Program-made: the position numbers and the translations under genes
Source of the DNA: Amylibacter sp. IMCC11727
GTDB taxonomy: Bacteria > Pseudomonadota > Alphaproteobacteria > Rhodobacterales > Rhodobacteraceae
Length of the DNA: 64,000 bases
Direction: 5' to 3'
Assembly: GCF_029854195.1 (NCBI RefSeq)
Contig: NZ_CP122960.1
Span: 2,238,001 to 2,302,000 of the forward strand
Shown here: piece after piece, positions 42,439-51,262 of the stretch
How positions within the stretch are numbered: position 1 is the stretch's first letter
How the letters are laid out: each line of letters begins with the position of its first letter
The notes under the pieces: model-generated
What the model was told of the DNA's origin: nothing
Databases searched by the model: none
The model's input: only the letters and a program-made list of their open reading frames with translations

Positions 42439-43215
42439 TTAAACCGCGTCTGCGCGCAACAATTCGGCGCGCCGTGGTGGGATTTTATCAATCTCAACTC
42501 CCGTAAACACATGGAACGTATCAAGATTTCGATCAATTACCGCATGATCGGACACCCATCCTCCCATGGACAGATACGTGCGCAGCAGTGACGGCATGGT
42601 GGCTGTTGCGGTTTTTAGAATGGGCCGATGGTCCGCCAGCCGTTCGGCAAACGGGTCCGTTTCAACCGATTTCACCGCTGGTGCCCAGACATCAGGGGCG
42701 AGATGGCGGGTTTTCAACAGCGCCAGCGCATCGGCAAACGGGCCTGTATCGTTACCGGGGAAAGATGAACATCCAAACATCATCCCAATGCTGTGCGTGT
42801 CCACATATCGCGTTAGAACTGCCAAACCGAGTCGCAGGATGTTGGGGTCCGTGGCATAGGGTGCCGAACAGAAACGCCCAACTTCGAGAATGGGACGCGG
42901 GTAATGCATCAAACGGGACAGATCATAAAACTGCGCAGAATAGCTGGTGTTGATGCTGGCCCCAGAGCCTAAGTGCAAAATGCGAAAACACGATTGCAGT
43001 GCCTTGGTTTGCACATCTTCGATTAAAACGTGTTGGCACAGGGCATCAAAATGATCGGAATCCAAGGCCTCGCCTTGGTCCCCCGTCCCCACAAACATAT
43101 CGTGGCGCAGTTGTTGAGCGTTGCGCAAATCTTGCGGGGTGTCTGCCAAACGCGCCCGAAACCCGCCCTTGATCACAGGCTGAATCGACGCGATTGTGTG
43201 AGTGAGAACCGACAT
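42439..43215 (-). CDS. olsB: Ornithine lipid acyltransferase OlsB-like
   Basis: This 258-residue GNAT-fold protein resembles OlsB, which transfers a 3-hydroxyacyl chain from ACP to the alpha-amino group of ornithine at the first step of ornithine lipid synthesis. The conserved RLADTPQDLRNAQQLRHDMF, DSDHFDALCQHVLIED and EVGRFCSAP blocks match. I start at the ATG at 43215 just before SVLTHTI; the 50-residue extension upstream is unlike the family. OlsA is not adjacent. Confidence 0.82.
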   Translation of the reverse strand: MSVLTHTIASIQPVIKGGFRARLADTPQDLRNAQQLRHDMFVGTGDQGEALDSDHFDALCQHVLIEDVQTKALQSCFRILHLGSGASINTSYSAQFYDLSRLMHYPRPILEVGRFCSAPYATDPNILRLGLAVLTRYVDTHSIGMMFGCSSFPGNDTGPFADALALLKTRHLAPDVWAPAVKSVETDPFAERLADHRPILKTATATMPSLLRTYLSMGGWVSDHAVIDRNLDTFHVFTGVEIDKIPPRRAELLRADAV

Positions 43216-43320
43216 TAAACACCAAAAATTGATCTGCGTCCGTTGTTGAACGAACGTTTCGGTATAATTAGGTGACGTAAAGCAAAACAACAACGTTGAT
43301 ATGTGGAAAAGGAAAGCAAA

Positions 43321-43719
43321 ATGACAGCTAAAATCACCAAAACCGATGCTGAATGGCGTGAACAACTGTCAGACCTCGCCTTTAAGGTGACCCGGAAAGC
43401 AGGGACCGAACGCGCCTTTACCAATGACAATTTTCCCAAAGCCGACGGGGTGTTCCATTGCGTTTGCTGTGATGCACCGCTTTTTGATGCGCAAACCAAA
43501 TTTGACAGCGGCACTGGATGGCCTTCGTTTTACGCGCCAAAGGCGGCAGATGCGGTAGAAGAGCACGAGGACAATGGCTGGTTTATGCGCCGCACCGAAG
43601 TTGTGTGCGCCCGCTGCGATGCACATCTGGGCCATGTGTTCCCAGACGGGCCACAGCCCACTGGCTTGCGGTATTGCATGAACGGTGTCGCGATGACGTT
43701 TAAGCCAGAAGACGCATAG
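43321..43719 (+). CDS. msrB: Peptide-methionine (R)-S-oxide reductase MsrB
   Basis: MsrB repairs R-methionine sulfoxide in proteins. The 132-residue domain has the zinc cysteines (CVCC and CARC), the DSGTGWPSFY motif, HLGHVFPDGP and the catalytic Cys in LRYCMNG. The ATG at 43321 is preceded by GGAAAG; an upstream GTG at 43303 would add six residues. A hairpin follows the stop. Confidence 0.95.
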   Translation: MTAKITKTDAEWREQLSDLAFKVTRKAGTERAFTNDNFPKADGVFHCVCCDAPLFDAQTKFDSGTGWPSFYAPKAADAVEEHEDNGWFMRRTEVVCARCDAHLGHVFPDGPQPTGLRYCMNGVAMTFKPEDA

Positions 43720-43723
43720 GAAC

Positions 43724-43741
43724 GCAGGCCGCAAGGCCTGC
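43724..43741. terminator. Hairpin between convergent msrB and bamE-like genes
   Basis: A perfect 7-base stem GCAGGCC/GGCCTGC with a GCAA tetraloop lies just past msrB and ahead of the convergent bamE-like stop. There is no T run, so it is a probable but weak two-way terminator. Confidence 0.5.
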
Positions 43742-43755
43742 ACCCCACCAATCGG

Positions 43756-44223
43756 TTAGGAGTTTTCTTCGAGAAGTTGACCAGGTGCAAAGTTGCCCAA
43801 GTTGCGAACCAGCTGACGGAAGAAGGATGTGCCAGCAACACCAGACGATGTGACCCGACGGCTGAACGGGACAACCTGCCCGTCTTCCAATCCGAATCTT
43901 TCGATGTTTGACACGGTGTCATTTTCATCAAAAGAAATCGCGAGGATGGTACGCTCAACCACTTCGGGTTTGTTATAGGTGTAATAGCGCACGCGGCTTG
44001 AAATGTAATACCACGCTCCATCCGACAAAACGCCAGTGGACGATGGACGCCCAATCACCTCTTCCACAGTTCCACGGGAATCTGCGCCGACGATGACATT
44101 GGCCAATTCAGTATCCGACGGAACATATCCGTGATTGGTGTAAGTGGCCGAACATGCCGCCATACCGAAAAACGCGATACCTGCTGCAAAAGACCTGATC
44201 TTTGTGCCAAGCGTGAAATGCAT
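43756..44223 (-). CDS. bamE: Outer membrane assembly lipoprotein BamE-like
   Basis: This 155-residue lipoprotein resembles BamE (SmpA/OmlA family), an accessory part of the BAM complex whose core BamA is encoded at the left edge. The signal peptide ends in the lipobox GMAAC. The mature part has the family pattern TVEEVIGRPSSTGVL, WYYISSRVRYYTYNKPEVVERTILAISFDENDTVSNIERFGLE. I start at the ATG at 44223, which begins the signal peptide. It is divergent from yceD. Confidence 0.82.
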   Translation of the reverse strand: MHFTLGTKIRSFAAGIAFFGMAACSATYTNHGYVPSDTELANVIVGADSRGTVEEVIGRPSSTGVLSDGAWYYISSRVRYYTYNKPEVVERTILAISFDENDTVSNIERFGLEDGQVVPFSRRVTSSGVAGTSFFRQLVRNLGNFAPGQLLEENS

Positions 44224-44344
44224 ATTGCTTGTGCCCTGTTTGTTGTGCCACTTGCGCGGCATACCTTGCTCTTGCGCAACAATCAAATATCTTGGGGCAA
44301 AGTGCAATGAAAATGCGCAGATTTAATGAAATGGTGGACGAAAA

Positions 44345-44914
44345 ATGGCCAGCTCCGCAAAACAACCGAAACGAAAGATCACAGAACCCGTTCTGATGGT
44401 GGCTGACATGCCGTCTGGCCGTGAGATTTCTTTCGAGATTACCTTTGACGACGACCAAAAGGCCCAAACGGTTGAGCAATTGGCCCTTTTAGAGCTGCAC
44501 AAGCTTCGCTTTGCGGGGAAAATTACCCCACAAGGGAAATCGGACTGGTCTTTGGATGGAGAACTTGGTGCGACAGCGACACAAGCCTGTGTTGTGACGC
44601 TCGACCCTGTAAAAACGCGGGTAGATGAGCCTGTTTCGCGATCATTTCTGGCCCGTTGGGAAGAACCCGAAGCAGATAGCATTTCTGAAATGGACGAAGA
44701 TGTCGAATCAGAACCCTTGGGCGATCAGATTGATCTGGCAGCTATTGCTGTTGAAGCGCTTGCTTTGGCTTTGCCAGATTACCCACGCAAGTCAGATGTG
44801 GCCTTGGAAGAGGCTGTTTTTTCAGAACCAGGGGTCAAACCCATGACAGATGACGACGCCAAACCGTTTGCAGGGCTTGCTGCCTTGAAAGAAAAGTTGG
44901 AAAAAGGCGAATAA
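44345..44914 (+). CDS. YceD family protein (DUF177)
   Basis: This 189-residue protein belongs to YceD/DUF177, implicated in 23S rRNA accumulation. The central block GATATQACVVTLDPVKTRVDEPV with the conserved Cys and DQIDLAAIAVEALALALPDYPRK are typical. It precedes rpmF and plsX in the conserved yceD-rpmF-plsX-fabH order. A 151-base gap before rpmF may hold a promoter. Confidence 0.88.
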   Translation: MASSAKQPKRKITEPVLMVADMPSGREISFEITFDDDQKAQTVEQLALLELHKLRFAGKITPQGKSDWSLDGELGATATQACVVTLDPVKTRVDEPVSRSFLARWEEPEADSISEMDEDVESEPLGDQIDLAAIAVEALALALPDYPRKSDVALEEAVFSEPGVKPMTDDDAKPFAGLAALKEKLEKGE

Positions 44915-45065
44915 CTCTGACATTAAGGGGTTGCGAAACCACATATTCTTTGTATTTTCGCGCTTCTTCTATTCAGGCGGCATATGACGCCTTGTTCTTA
45001 TCGCGAACAGGGGTTAGACGGTCGCACATCCGGGCAATGAGCCCCGTTCAAATTGAGGTTGTGAC

Positions 45066-45272
45066 ATGGCTGTCCCTAAGAGTAAGATTACCAATTCCCG
45101 TCGCGGCAACCGCCGCTCCCACGATGCATTGGTTGCGGACAATCCGAACGAATGCCCAAACTGTGGCGAACTGAAGCGCCCACACCACGTTTGTGGTGCA
45201 TGTGGCCACTATGCTGATCGTGAAGTTGTTGCTGTTGTTGAAGACATCGACATCGACGAAGACGCGGCATAA
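45066..45272 (+). CDS. rpmF: 50S ribosomal protein L32
   Basis: L32 is a small component of the large ribosomal subunit. The 68-residue protein begins MAVPKSKITNSRRGNRRSHDAL and has a zinc-ribbon-like CPNCGELKRPHHVCGACGHY. The remaining acidic tail (DIDIDEDAA) is normal in alphaproteobacteria. plsX begins 25 bases downstream. Confidence 0.97.
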   Translation: MAVPKSKITNSRRGNRRSHDALVADNPNECPNCGELKRPHHVCGACGHYADREVVAVVEDIDIDEDAA

Positions 45273-45296
45273 GAACCAGGAGCTGGCTGATCTGAT

Positions 45297-46421
45297 ATGC
45301 AAACAGGCGTAACAGTCAGCCCTTCTTCTGTTCAAATTTCTGCTGTAAAAACAGTTATTTCTGTTGATGCAATGGGCGGCGACCTTGGTGTCGCCGTTGT
45401 CATTGATGGCATGGCGCGTGCCGCCAAAAAACACCCCGATGTTAGCTTTATCGTTCATGGCGACGAAGCACAGATCAATCCCCTATTGGCAAAACGCAAA
45501 GGTCTGACAGGCCGCGTAACCGTACGCCACACGGAGGACGTTGTGGATATGCACGACCGTCCAAGCCACGTGATGCGCCATGGTAAGGGTACGTCCATGT
45601 GGTCCACACTGGATGCGGTACGGCAAAAACAAGCCAGCGTTGCGGTGTCCTGTGGCAACACAGGGGCACTGATGGCGCTTTCGATGATTCGTCTGCGCAA
45701 AGCGCCGGGAGTGAAACGCCCCGCTATTGCGATTCTTTGGCCATCGCTCAATCCGCAAGGATTTAATGTGATGCTGGATGTGGGCGCCGATATTCGCGCC
45801 GATGCTCAGGACCTTAAGGTATTCGCACTGATGGGGGCGTCTTATGCGCGGAATGGTTTGGGGTTGGACCGCCCGCGTATTGGATTGCTGAATGTGGGCA
45901 CGGAAGATCACAAAGGCAAACCAGAGCTGCACGAGGCCAACGACATTATTGCCGAAGATGCCAAATCAAACAATTTCGAATATGTCGGCTTTGTCGAAGG
46001 GGGCGATATCCCATCTGACAAGGTGGATGTGATTATTACTGACGGGTTTACTGGCAATGTGGCCCTAAAAACGGGAGAAGGCACGGCGAGCCTGATTGGT
46101 TTGCGGATGCGCCAAGCGTTCACACGCAACCTTTTGTCAAAAATCTCTGCGCTTTTCGCTCTGCGCAGCCTGCGATACCTGCGTCACAAGATTGATCCGC
46201 GTCGGGTCAACGGTGGTGTGTTTTTGGGGTTGAATGGTACAGTAATCAAATCCCACGGCGCAGCGGATGCCACAGGCGTCGAAGCCGCCATTCGACTGGC
46301 GTTACAGCTGGCTCAACTAGGTTTTACCGAAAAACTGGCAGCGCGTGTTGCATCTGGTTTACAGAATAGCCAAGATGACGATGAAGCCAGTGTCGAAACA
46401 GACGACGCGCCACAAAAATAG
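45297..46421 (+). CDS. plsX: Phosphate acyltransferase PlsX
   Basis: PlsX makes acyl-phosphate from acyl-ACP for membrane phospholipid synthesis. The 374-residue product has ISVDAMGGDLGVAVVIDG near the N-terminus, SCGNTGALMALS, LLNVGTEDHKG and VDVIITDGFTGNVALKTGEG. The listed start adds about 20 residues before the usual beginning, so a later start is possible but no better ATG precedes ISVDAM. It is upstream of fabH in the standard order. Confidence 0.95.
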   Translation: MQTGVTVSPSSVQISAVKTVISVDAMGGDLGVAVVIDGMARAAKKHPDVSFIVHGDEAQINPLLAKRKGLTGRVTVRHTEDVVDMHDRPSHVMRHGKGTSMWSTLDAVRQKQASVAVSCGNTGALMALSMIRLRKAPGVKRPAIAILWPSLNPQGFNVMLDVGADIRADAQDLKVFALMGASYARNGLGLDRPRIGLLNVGTEDHKGKPELHEANDIIAEDAKSNNFEYVGFVEGGDIPSDKVDVIITDGFTGNVALKTGEGTASLIGLRMRQAFTRNLLSKISALFALRSLRYLRHKIDPRRVNGGVFLGLNGTVIKSHGAADATGVEAAIRLALQLAQLGFTEKLAARVASGLQNSQDDDEASVETDDAPQK

Positions 46422-46436
46422 TGAGACCACCCCGAG

Positions 46437-47414
46437 ATGAGTATGATCCGAGCCGTTGCAGTAGGTGTTGGCCACTATTTGCCGGAACGTGTTGTTCCGA
46501 ATGCAGAATTTCAGAATTGGATCGAAACGTCTGACGAATGGATCAAAAGCCGGTCAGGCATTGAAAGACGCCATTTTGCAGCGGACGGAGAGCTGACATC
46601 AGACTTGGCCGTTCATGCCGCAAATGCTGCGCTGGCCGATGCTGGTTTGCAAGGATCGGATATTGACGCAATCGTGCTGGCCACTTCAACGCCAGACCAA
46701 ACCTTCCCGTCTACGGCCACCAAAGTGCAGCATCGTATCGGGATGAACGGCGGCTTTGCTTTTGACATTCAGGCCGTTTGTGCAGGTTTTGCCTTTGCGT
46801 TGGCCAATGCCAATGCGCTGGTGATTTCAGGACAGGCAAAACGGGTTTTGGTGATTGGCGCGGAAACCTTTAGCCGCATCATGAATTGGGAAGACCGCAC
46901 CACATGTGTGCTGTTTGGGGATGGTGCGGGCGCGCTGATTTTGGAAGCGCAAGACGGATCAGGGGAGAATACGGATCGGGGCATTCTAGCCACGGACCTG
47001 AACTCTGATGGGCAGTACAACGATTTGCTGTATGTCAGTGGTGGTGTGTCATCCACCCAGACCACGGGGCATTTGGTCATGGAAGGCAAAGAGGTGTTTA
47101 AACACGCAGTTGCGAAGCTGGCCGCAACTGCCAGTACAGCACTGGATAAGGCGGGGCTTGGCCATGAAGATGTAGATTGGGTTGTGCCCCATCAGGCCAA
47201 TTTACGCATTATCAAAAGCACTGCAGCAAAGCTGAAAGTACCAATGGAAAAGGTGGTTGTGACGGTCCAAGACCACGGAAACACCTCTGCGGCATCCATT
47301 CCGCTGGCTCTGTCTGTGGCGCATGCCAACGGGCAAATCCAGAAAGGCCAAGTTTTGGTTGCCGAAGCCATCGGCGGTGGTTTGGCATGGGGTGCGGTTG
47401 TATTGCGTTGGTAA
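46437..47414 (+). CDS. fabH: 3-oxoacyl-ACP synthase III
   Basis: FabH starts fatty acid synthesis by joining acetyl-CoA to malonyl-ACP. The catalytic Cys115 lies in IQAVCAGFAF. The His is in VVPHQANLRII and the Asn in QDHGNTSAASIP, completing the triad. The 325-residue length is normal. The gene follows plsX by 15 bases, and ihfA lies downstream after a 171-base gap. Confidence 0.96.
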   Translation: MSMIRAVAVGVGHYLPERVVPNAEFQNWIETSDEWIKSRSGIERRHFAADGELTSDLAVHAANAALADAGLQGSDIDAIVLATSTPDQTFPSTATKVQHRIGMNGGFAFDIQAVCAGFAFALANANALVISGQAKRVLVIGAETFSRIMNWEDRTTCVLFGDGAGALILEAQDGSGENTDRGILATDLNSDGQYNDLLYVSGGVSSTQTTGHLVMEGKEVFKHAVAKLAATASTALDKAGLGHEDVDWVVPHQANLRIIKSTAAKLKVPMEKVVVTVQDHGNTSAASIPLALSVAHANGQIQKGQVLVAEAIGGGLAWGAVVLRW

Positions 47415-47585
47415 AAATTACTTTTTATTAAACGTTTACAGAGCCTTAAACGCTGACGTGAAAGCAAGTATCGCGATTTTCACGCGGCATTCCCATTTTG
47501 AATTATTTCTTAATAACCAATGCCTTGCAGTTGACTCGTAATTCAAAAAGCAAATACTGTTTGGAAACAGATTAGGGAGATGATT

Positions 47586-47888
47586 ATGAGTGGCAAGACG
47601 CTGACACGTATGGATTTGAGCGAATCCGTCTTTCGCGAAGTTGGTTTATCACGCAATGAATCTGCGGAATTGGTCGAAAGCGTTTTGGACAATATTTCCG
47701 ATGCTCTCGTCAGTGGCGAAAATGTGAAAATCTCTTCCTTTGGCACCTTCAGCATTCGGGACAAAACCGAACGTATCGGGCGCAATCCAAAAACAGGCGA
47801 AGAGGTTCCAATCCGCCCGCGCCGTGTTTTGACGTTTCGTCCCAGCCACTTGATGAAAGACCGTGTGGCATCGGGCAACAAATCCTAA
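47586..47888 (+). CDS. ihfA: Integration host factor subunit alpha
   Basis: IHF-alpha is a DNA-bending nucleoid protein that works with IHF-beta. The 100-residue product has the HU-family core GKTLTRMDLSESVFREVGLS, VKISSFGTFSIRDKTERIGRNPKTGEEV and RRVLTFRPSHLMKDRV. The ATG at 47586 is six bases from AGGGAG and is preferred over the ATG at 47580. It stands between fabH and a MerR gene, as in many alphaproteobacteria. Confidence 0.95.
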   Translation: MSGKTLTRMDLSESVFREVGLSRNESAELVESVLDNISDALVSGENVKISSFGTFSIRDKTERIGRNPKTGEEVPIRPRRVLTFRPSHLMKDRVASGNKS

Positions 47889-47906
47889 ATAGGGACAGCC
47901 CCAAAC

Positions 47907-48677
47907 ATGAGTAAATCACCCGAAGCTTTCCGCACCATTTCAGAAGTGTCTGAATGGTTGGATACGCCAACCTATGTGCTGCGATTCTGGGAAAGCCGGT
48001 TTCCGCAAATCAAACCCGTGAAACGCGCGGGGGGCCGCAGGTATTATCGCCCTGATGACATGCTGTTGTTGGGCGGGATCAAGAAACTGCTGCATTTTGA
48101 TGAGCGTTCGATCAAATACGTTAGGGGTTTGTTGAAAGAACATGGTGTAAAGCATGTTCAAGGATTGTCCCCTGACCTCAACACGCAGGTGGTGTCTCCG
48201 CCGTCCAAAGCAGATGCTGATGACACCGCTGACATTGATAAGATGGTGAAATCCAAACCCGCCGCCAAGAAAGCACCAAAAGTGGATGTGCGGGTTGTGA
48301 AAAAAGGTAAAGTCGCGCAAGACGACCAAAAAGCGGATGACGCCAAGGCGAAAGCATCCGCATCTGAGGAGGCCGCAGTGGCAGACGCAAAAGAAACCGA
48401 CAGCCAAGATGCGATGGAAAAAGCCAAAGCAACGGAAGCTGCGCGGGTAAAAGCCGCCAAACAGGCAGCTGCGCAAAAGAAAGCTGCGGATGAAGAAGCG
48501 GAAGAATGGGATGATCTGATCCCAGATGGCGTGAAAAAGGCCCCCTACCGCATTCAGGCGGCCGCGGCGTACGATACAGATACAATGGCCGAAATCGAGA
48601 CATTGTATTACAGCTTGCGCATGGCTCGGAACTCCATGCGGCGTGCCAAAAAACAGCAAGAAAAACGCGCCAGCTGA
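47907..48677 (+). CDS. MerR-family regulator with long Ala/Lys-rich region
   Basis: This 256-residue protein begins with a MerR winged-helix domain at about residues 8-80 (TISEVSEWLDTPTYVLRFWESRFPQIKPVKRAGGRRYYRPDD). A low-complexity stretch of Ala, Lys, Asp and Glu follows to about residue 205. The conserved C-terminal part is EEWDDLIPDGVKKAPYR and ETLYYSLRMARNSMRRAKKQ. It lies 18 bases past ihfA, the common alphaproteobacterial position. Its targets are unknown. Confidence 0.85.
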   Translation: MSKSPEAFRTISEVSEWLDTPTYVLRFWESRFPQIKPVKRAGGRRYYRPDDMLLLGGIKKLLHFDERSIKYVRGLLKEHGVKHVQGLSPDLNTQVVSPPSKADADDTADIDKMVKSKPAAKKAPKVDVRVVKKGKVAQDDQKADDAKAKASASEEAAVADAKETDSQDAMEKAKATEAARVKAAKQAAAQKKAADEEAEEWDDLIPDGVKKAPYRIQAAAAYDTDTMAEIETLYYSLRMARNSMRRAKKQQEKRAS

Positions 48678-48753
48678 CACGGCGTTTCAGGCTTGAAGTG
48701 TTCGCGCTTAGCCCTTACATCACAACGGGCAATGCAGCGCGTTGCAACAGTGT

Positions 48754-48830
48754 CGGGCTATAGCGCAGCTTGGTAGCGCGTTCGTCTGGGGGACGAGAGG
48801 TCGCAGGTTCGAATCCTGCTAGCCCGACCA
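48754..48830 (+). tRNA. tRNA-Pro (anticodon GGG)
   Basis: A 77-base cloverleaf with encoded CCA. The acceptor pairs are CGGGCTA/TAGCCCG, the D arm is GCGC/GCGC, and the anticodon stem TTCGT/ACGAG encloses CTGGGGG with anticodon GGG. The T arm is GCAGG TTCGAAT CCTGC. Confidence 0.95.
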
Positions 48831-48879
48831 TTTACCTCACTTTTGAATTTTTTTGATCCGCGTACAAAGCAGCGGTTGG

Positions 48880-48919
48880 TTGGATATTTGGGTCAAGAAA
48901 AAGGCTCAAGTTGGTTATT
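48880..48919 (+). repeat. 40-base interspersed repeat, copy 1
   Basis: This stretch starting TTGGATATTT and ending GGTTATT matches 35 of 40 positions, without gaps, with 58483-58522. It lies in the gap between tRNA-Pro and the convergent aminotransferase gene. It may be a genome-wide repeat family; only two copies were seen here. Confidence 0.6.
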
Positions 48920-48925
48920 GAATTC

Positions 48926-50050
48926 TTACGTTCTACGTTTTGCGAAGTATTCTGACACCTTTGCCAGCCCCTGTTTGATCACGTCTGGGTTGTTGGCGTA
49001 CCCAATACGAAGCGTGCCTTCCATATCAAGGGCGCTGCCAGGCGTGAACATCACGCCTGTGGTTTGCAGGATGTCGATGCACAGGTCTTTGCTCGGGATA
49101 TCAAGATCGTAATGCAGCAATGCTGTTGTGCCTGCCCTTGGTTTGACCCAGCTGATGAGCGGTTCTTGTTCCACCCAAACGGCCAATGTTTCAAGATTTT
49201 CACGGGTGATACGTTGGCTGCGGGCAATCAATGTGTCTTTGTGTTCAAGCGCGAGTGCCGCAAAATGGTCGTCAAGCATGCCAACAGAAATCGTGTTGTA
49301 GTCGCGGTGGATCATCACCTGTTCGATCAAATCACGCGAACCGGCAATCCAGCCAAGGCGCAGGCCTGCAAGGCTGAAAGCTTTGGACATAGATGCTGTT
49401 GAAATTCCCTTTTCATAAAGGTCCGCAACAGCGGGCGAAAACCCATCCCCTGATTGATTGGTTCCGCGATAAACTTCGTCGCACAACAGCCAAGCATCGG
49501 CTTTACGTGCAATGTCCACAATCTTCAGCAGGTAATCACGCTCCATCAACGCCCCTGTTGGGTTGTTTGGATTGTTGATCGCGATGAGTTTGGTGTCTGG
49601 AGTTGCCATTTTCGCCAAAGCGTCGAGATCGGGCAAAAAGCCCTGCTCCGCGCGCAGTTTCAATTGATGCACATCCGCCCCGATAGAGGCAGGGATCGAA
49701 TAATGCTGTTGATAGGTGGGCACGACCGCGATCACCTTATCACCCGTTTCAACCAGCGTTTGATGGACCAAAGCATTCGCGCCGATGGTGCCGTGGGTGG
49801 TGACGATGTTTTCTGGAGCCTGTCGATTGTAAAGCGTGGTGATCGCAGCCTTTAGGCGATCCGATCCTTCAATGCCGCCATAGGTCATTTTCATTGGTAG
49901 AAGCTCGGACAGGCTGTCGTCATTTCGTCCTGTCAGCGCTAAAAGCTCGGCAATGGTGAGTGATTCTACGCAGGTTTCCGCAAGGTTCAGTTCACACTTG
50001 GTTTCCCAATCGTTCATCCACATTTCGACAGCAAACGGCGTGATTTTCAT
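48926..50050 (-). CDS. Class I/II aminotransferase
   Basis: This 374-residue PLP enzyme has a Schiff-base lysine in the motif TASMSKAFSLAGLRLGW. The NNPNNPTGALM and DEVYRG blocks are typical. Subtypes range from aspartate to specialised amino acid aminotransferases, and the substrate here is not evident. I start at ATG 50050, before the domain; the 60 residues upstream in the open frame are unlike the family. It is convergent with tRNA-Pro and divergent from the dCTP deaminase gene. Confidence 0.85.
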   Translation of the reverse strand: MKITPFAVEMWMNDWETKCELNLAETCVESLTIAELLALTGRNDDSLSELLPMKMTYGGIEGSDRLKAAITTLYNRQAPENIVTTHGTIGANALVHQTLVETGDKVIAVVPTYQQHYSIPASIGADVHQLKLRAEQGFLPDLDALAKMATPDTKLIAINNPNNPTGALMERDYLLKIVDIARKADAWLLCDEVYRGTNQSGDGFSPAVADLYEKGISTASMSKAFSLAGLRLGWIAGSRDLIEQVMIHRDYNTISVGMLDDHFAALALEHKDTLIARSQRITRENLETLAVWVEQEPLISWVKPRAGTTALLHYDLDIPSKDLCIDILQTTGVMFTPGSALDMEGTLRIGYANNPDVIKQGLAKVSEYFAKRRT

Positions 50051-50165
50051 GGGGGGCTCCTGTTTTGGGCAGAAAACATGGCCCTGCGTCGAATGGCAAG
50101 GGATTTTCCTATCGCAGCGGCGCGGTTTCTGCGGCATAAATCCAAAAGTTTTTGAGGGGATCGAC

Positions 50166-51245
50166 ATGTCTGGACACGGTGTTCTGTCAAGCCAAGCCAT
50201 CGCACGTATGTTGGAGTGTGGGGAAATCACTTGCGATCTGCCCCCTGTTGACGGGCAAATTCAGCCAGCATCACTCGATCTGCGGCTTGGGACCAAAGCG
50301 TGGCGGGTGCGCGCATCGTTTCTGGCGGGGGCGCAGGGCACGGTTGCAGAGCGGCTCGAAGAATTCAAAATGCACGAGGTTGATCTGACCGACGGAGCGG
50401 TTTTGGAAAAAGGCTGTGTCTATGTTGTGCCTTTGATGGAAAATCTGGCCCTACCTGACAACGTAAACGCCGTGGCAAATGCAAAGTCATCGACAGGTCG
50501 TCTCGATCTGTTCACGCGGTGTATCGTGGATCGTGGCATTGAATTTGATCGCATCGAAAAGGGATACACGGGCCCGCTTTATGCCGAAATTTCGCCGCGT
50601 AGTTTTTCCGTTTTGGTGCGTCCGGGCATGCGATTGAACCAGATCCGGTTTCGCAAAGGCAAATCTGTGCTGTCTGATGACGCACTGAGCGCGATGCACG
50701 AGAGCATTGGGCTGGTGGACGGTGTGGCGCAAATCGACGGCGGCCTTGGGTTTTCGGTTGACCTGAATGGCGACAACAATGGACTGGTGGGCTATCGCGC
50801 AAAACCCCACACCGGATTGATTGATCTGGACCTGATTGGTCATTACGACCCTACTGAATTTTGGGAACCTGTAATCAGCAAAACAGGTGGGATTATCCTT
50901 GATCCTGGCGCGTTTTACATTTTGGTCAGCCGCGAAGCCGTGCATATCCCGCCCGATTGTGCCGCTGAAATGGCCCCTTATTTGGCGATGGTAGGCGAGT
51001 TTCGGGTTCATTACGCAGGGTTCTTTGATCCTGGTTTTGGCCATTCCGCCGCTGGGGGCACAGGATCGCGTGGTGTTTTAGAGGTGCGCTGTCACGAGGC
51101 GCCTTTTGCGCTGGAACATGGTCAAAGCGTTGGGCGTTTGGTGTATGAAAAAATGGCCGAAGTGCCAGATGTTTTGTATGGGGCGGATTTGAAGTCGAAT
51201 TACCAAGGACAGGGTTTGAAACTGTCCAAGCATTTCAAATCCTAA
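50166..51245 (+). CDS. dcd: 2'-deoxycytidine 5'-triphosphate deaminase, long form
   Basis: This 359-residue enzyme would deaminate dCTP to dUTP for thymidylate synthesis. The first half holds SSTGRLDLFTRCIVDRGIEFDRI and YAEISPRSFSVLVRPGMRLNQIRF. The second half repeats the dUTPase-like fold (LDPGAFYILVSREAVHIP, MVGEFRVHYAGFFDPGFGHS, VLEVRCHEAPFALEHGQSVGRL). E. coli Dcd is about 193 residues, so this is a duplicated, alphaproteobacterial form. I start at ATG 50166, where the similarity begins; the open frame is longer. Confidence 0.88.
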   Translation: MSGHGVLSSQAIARMLECGEITCDLPPVDGQIQPASLDLRLGTKAWRVRASFLAGAQGTVAERLEEFKMHEVDLTDGAVLEKGCVYVVPLMENLALPDNVNAVANAKSSTGRLDLFTRCIVDRGIEFDRIEKGYTGPLYAEISPRSFSVLVRPGMRLNQIRFRKGKSVLSDDALSAMHESIGLVDGVAQIDGGLGFSVDLNGDNNGLVGYRAKPHTGLIDLDLIGHYDPTEFWEPVISKTGGIILDPGAFYILVSREAVHIPPDCAAEMAPYLAMVGEFRVHYAGFFDPGFGHSAAGGTGSRGVLEVRCHEAPFALEHGQSVGRLVYEKMAEVPDVLYGADLKSNYQGQGLKLSKHFKS

Positions 51246-51262
51246 GCGGCCACCACGCGGAT

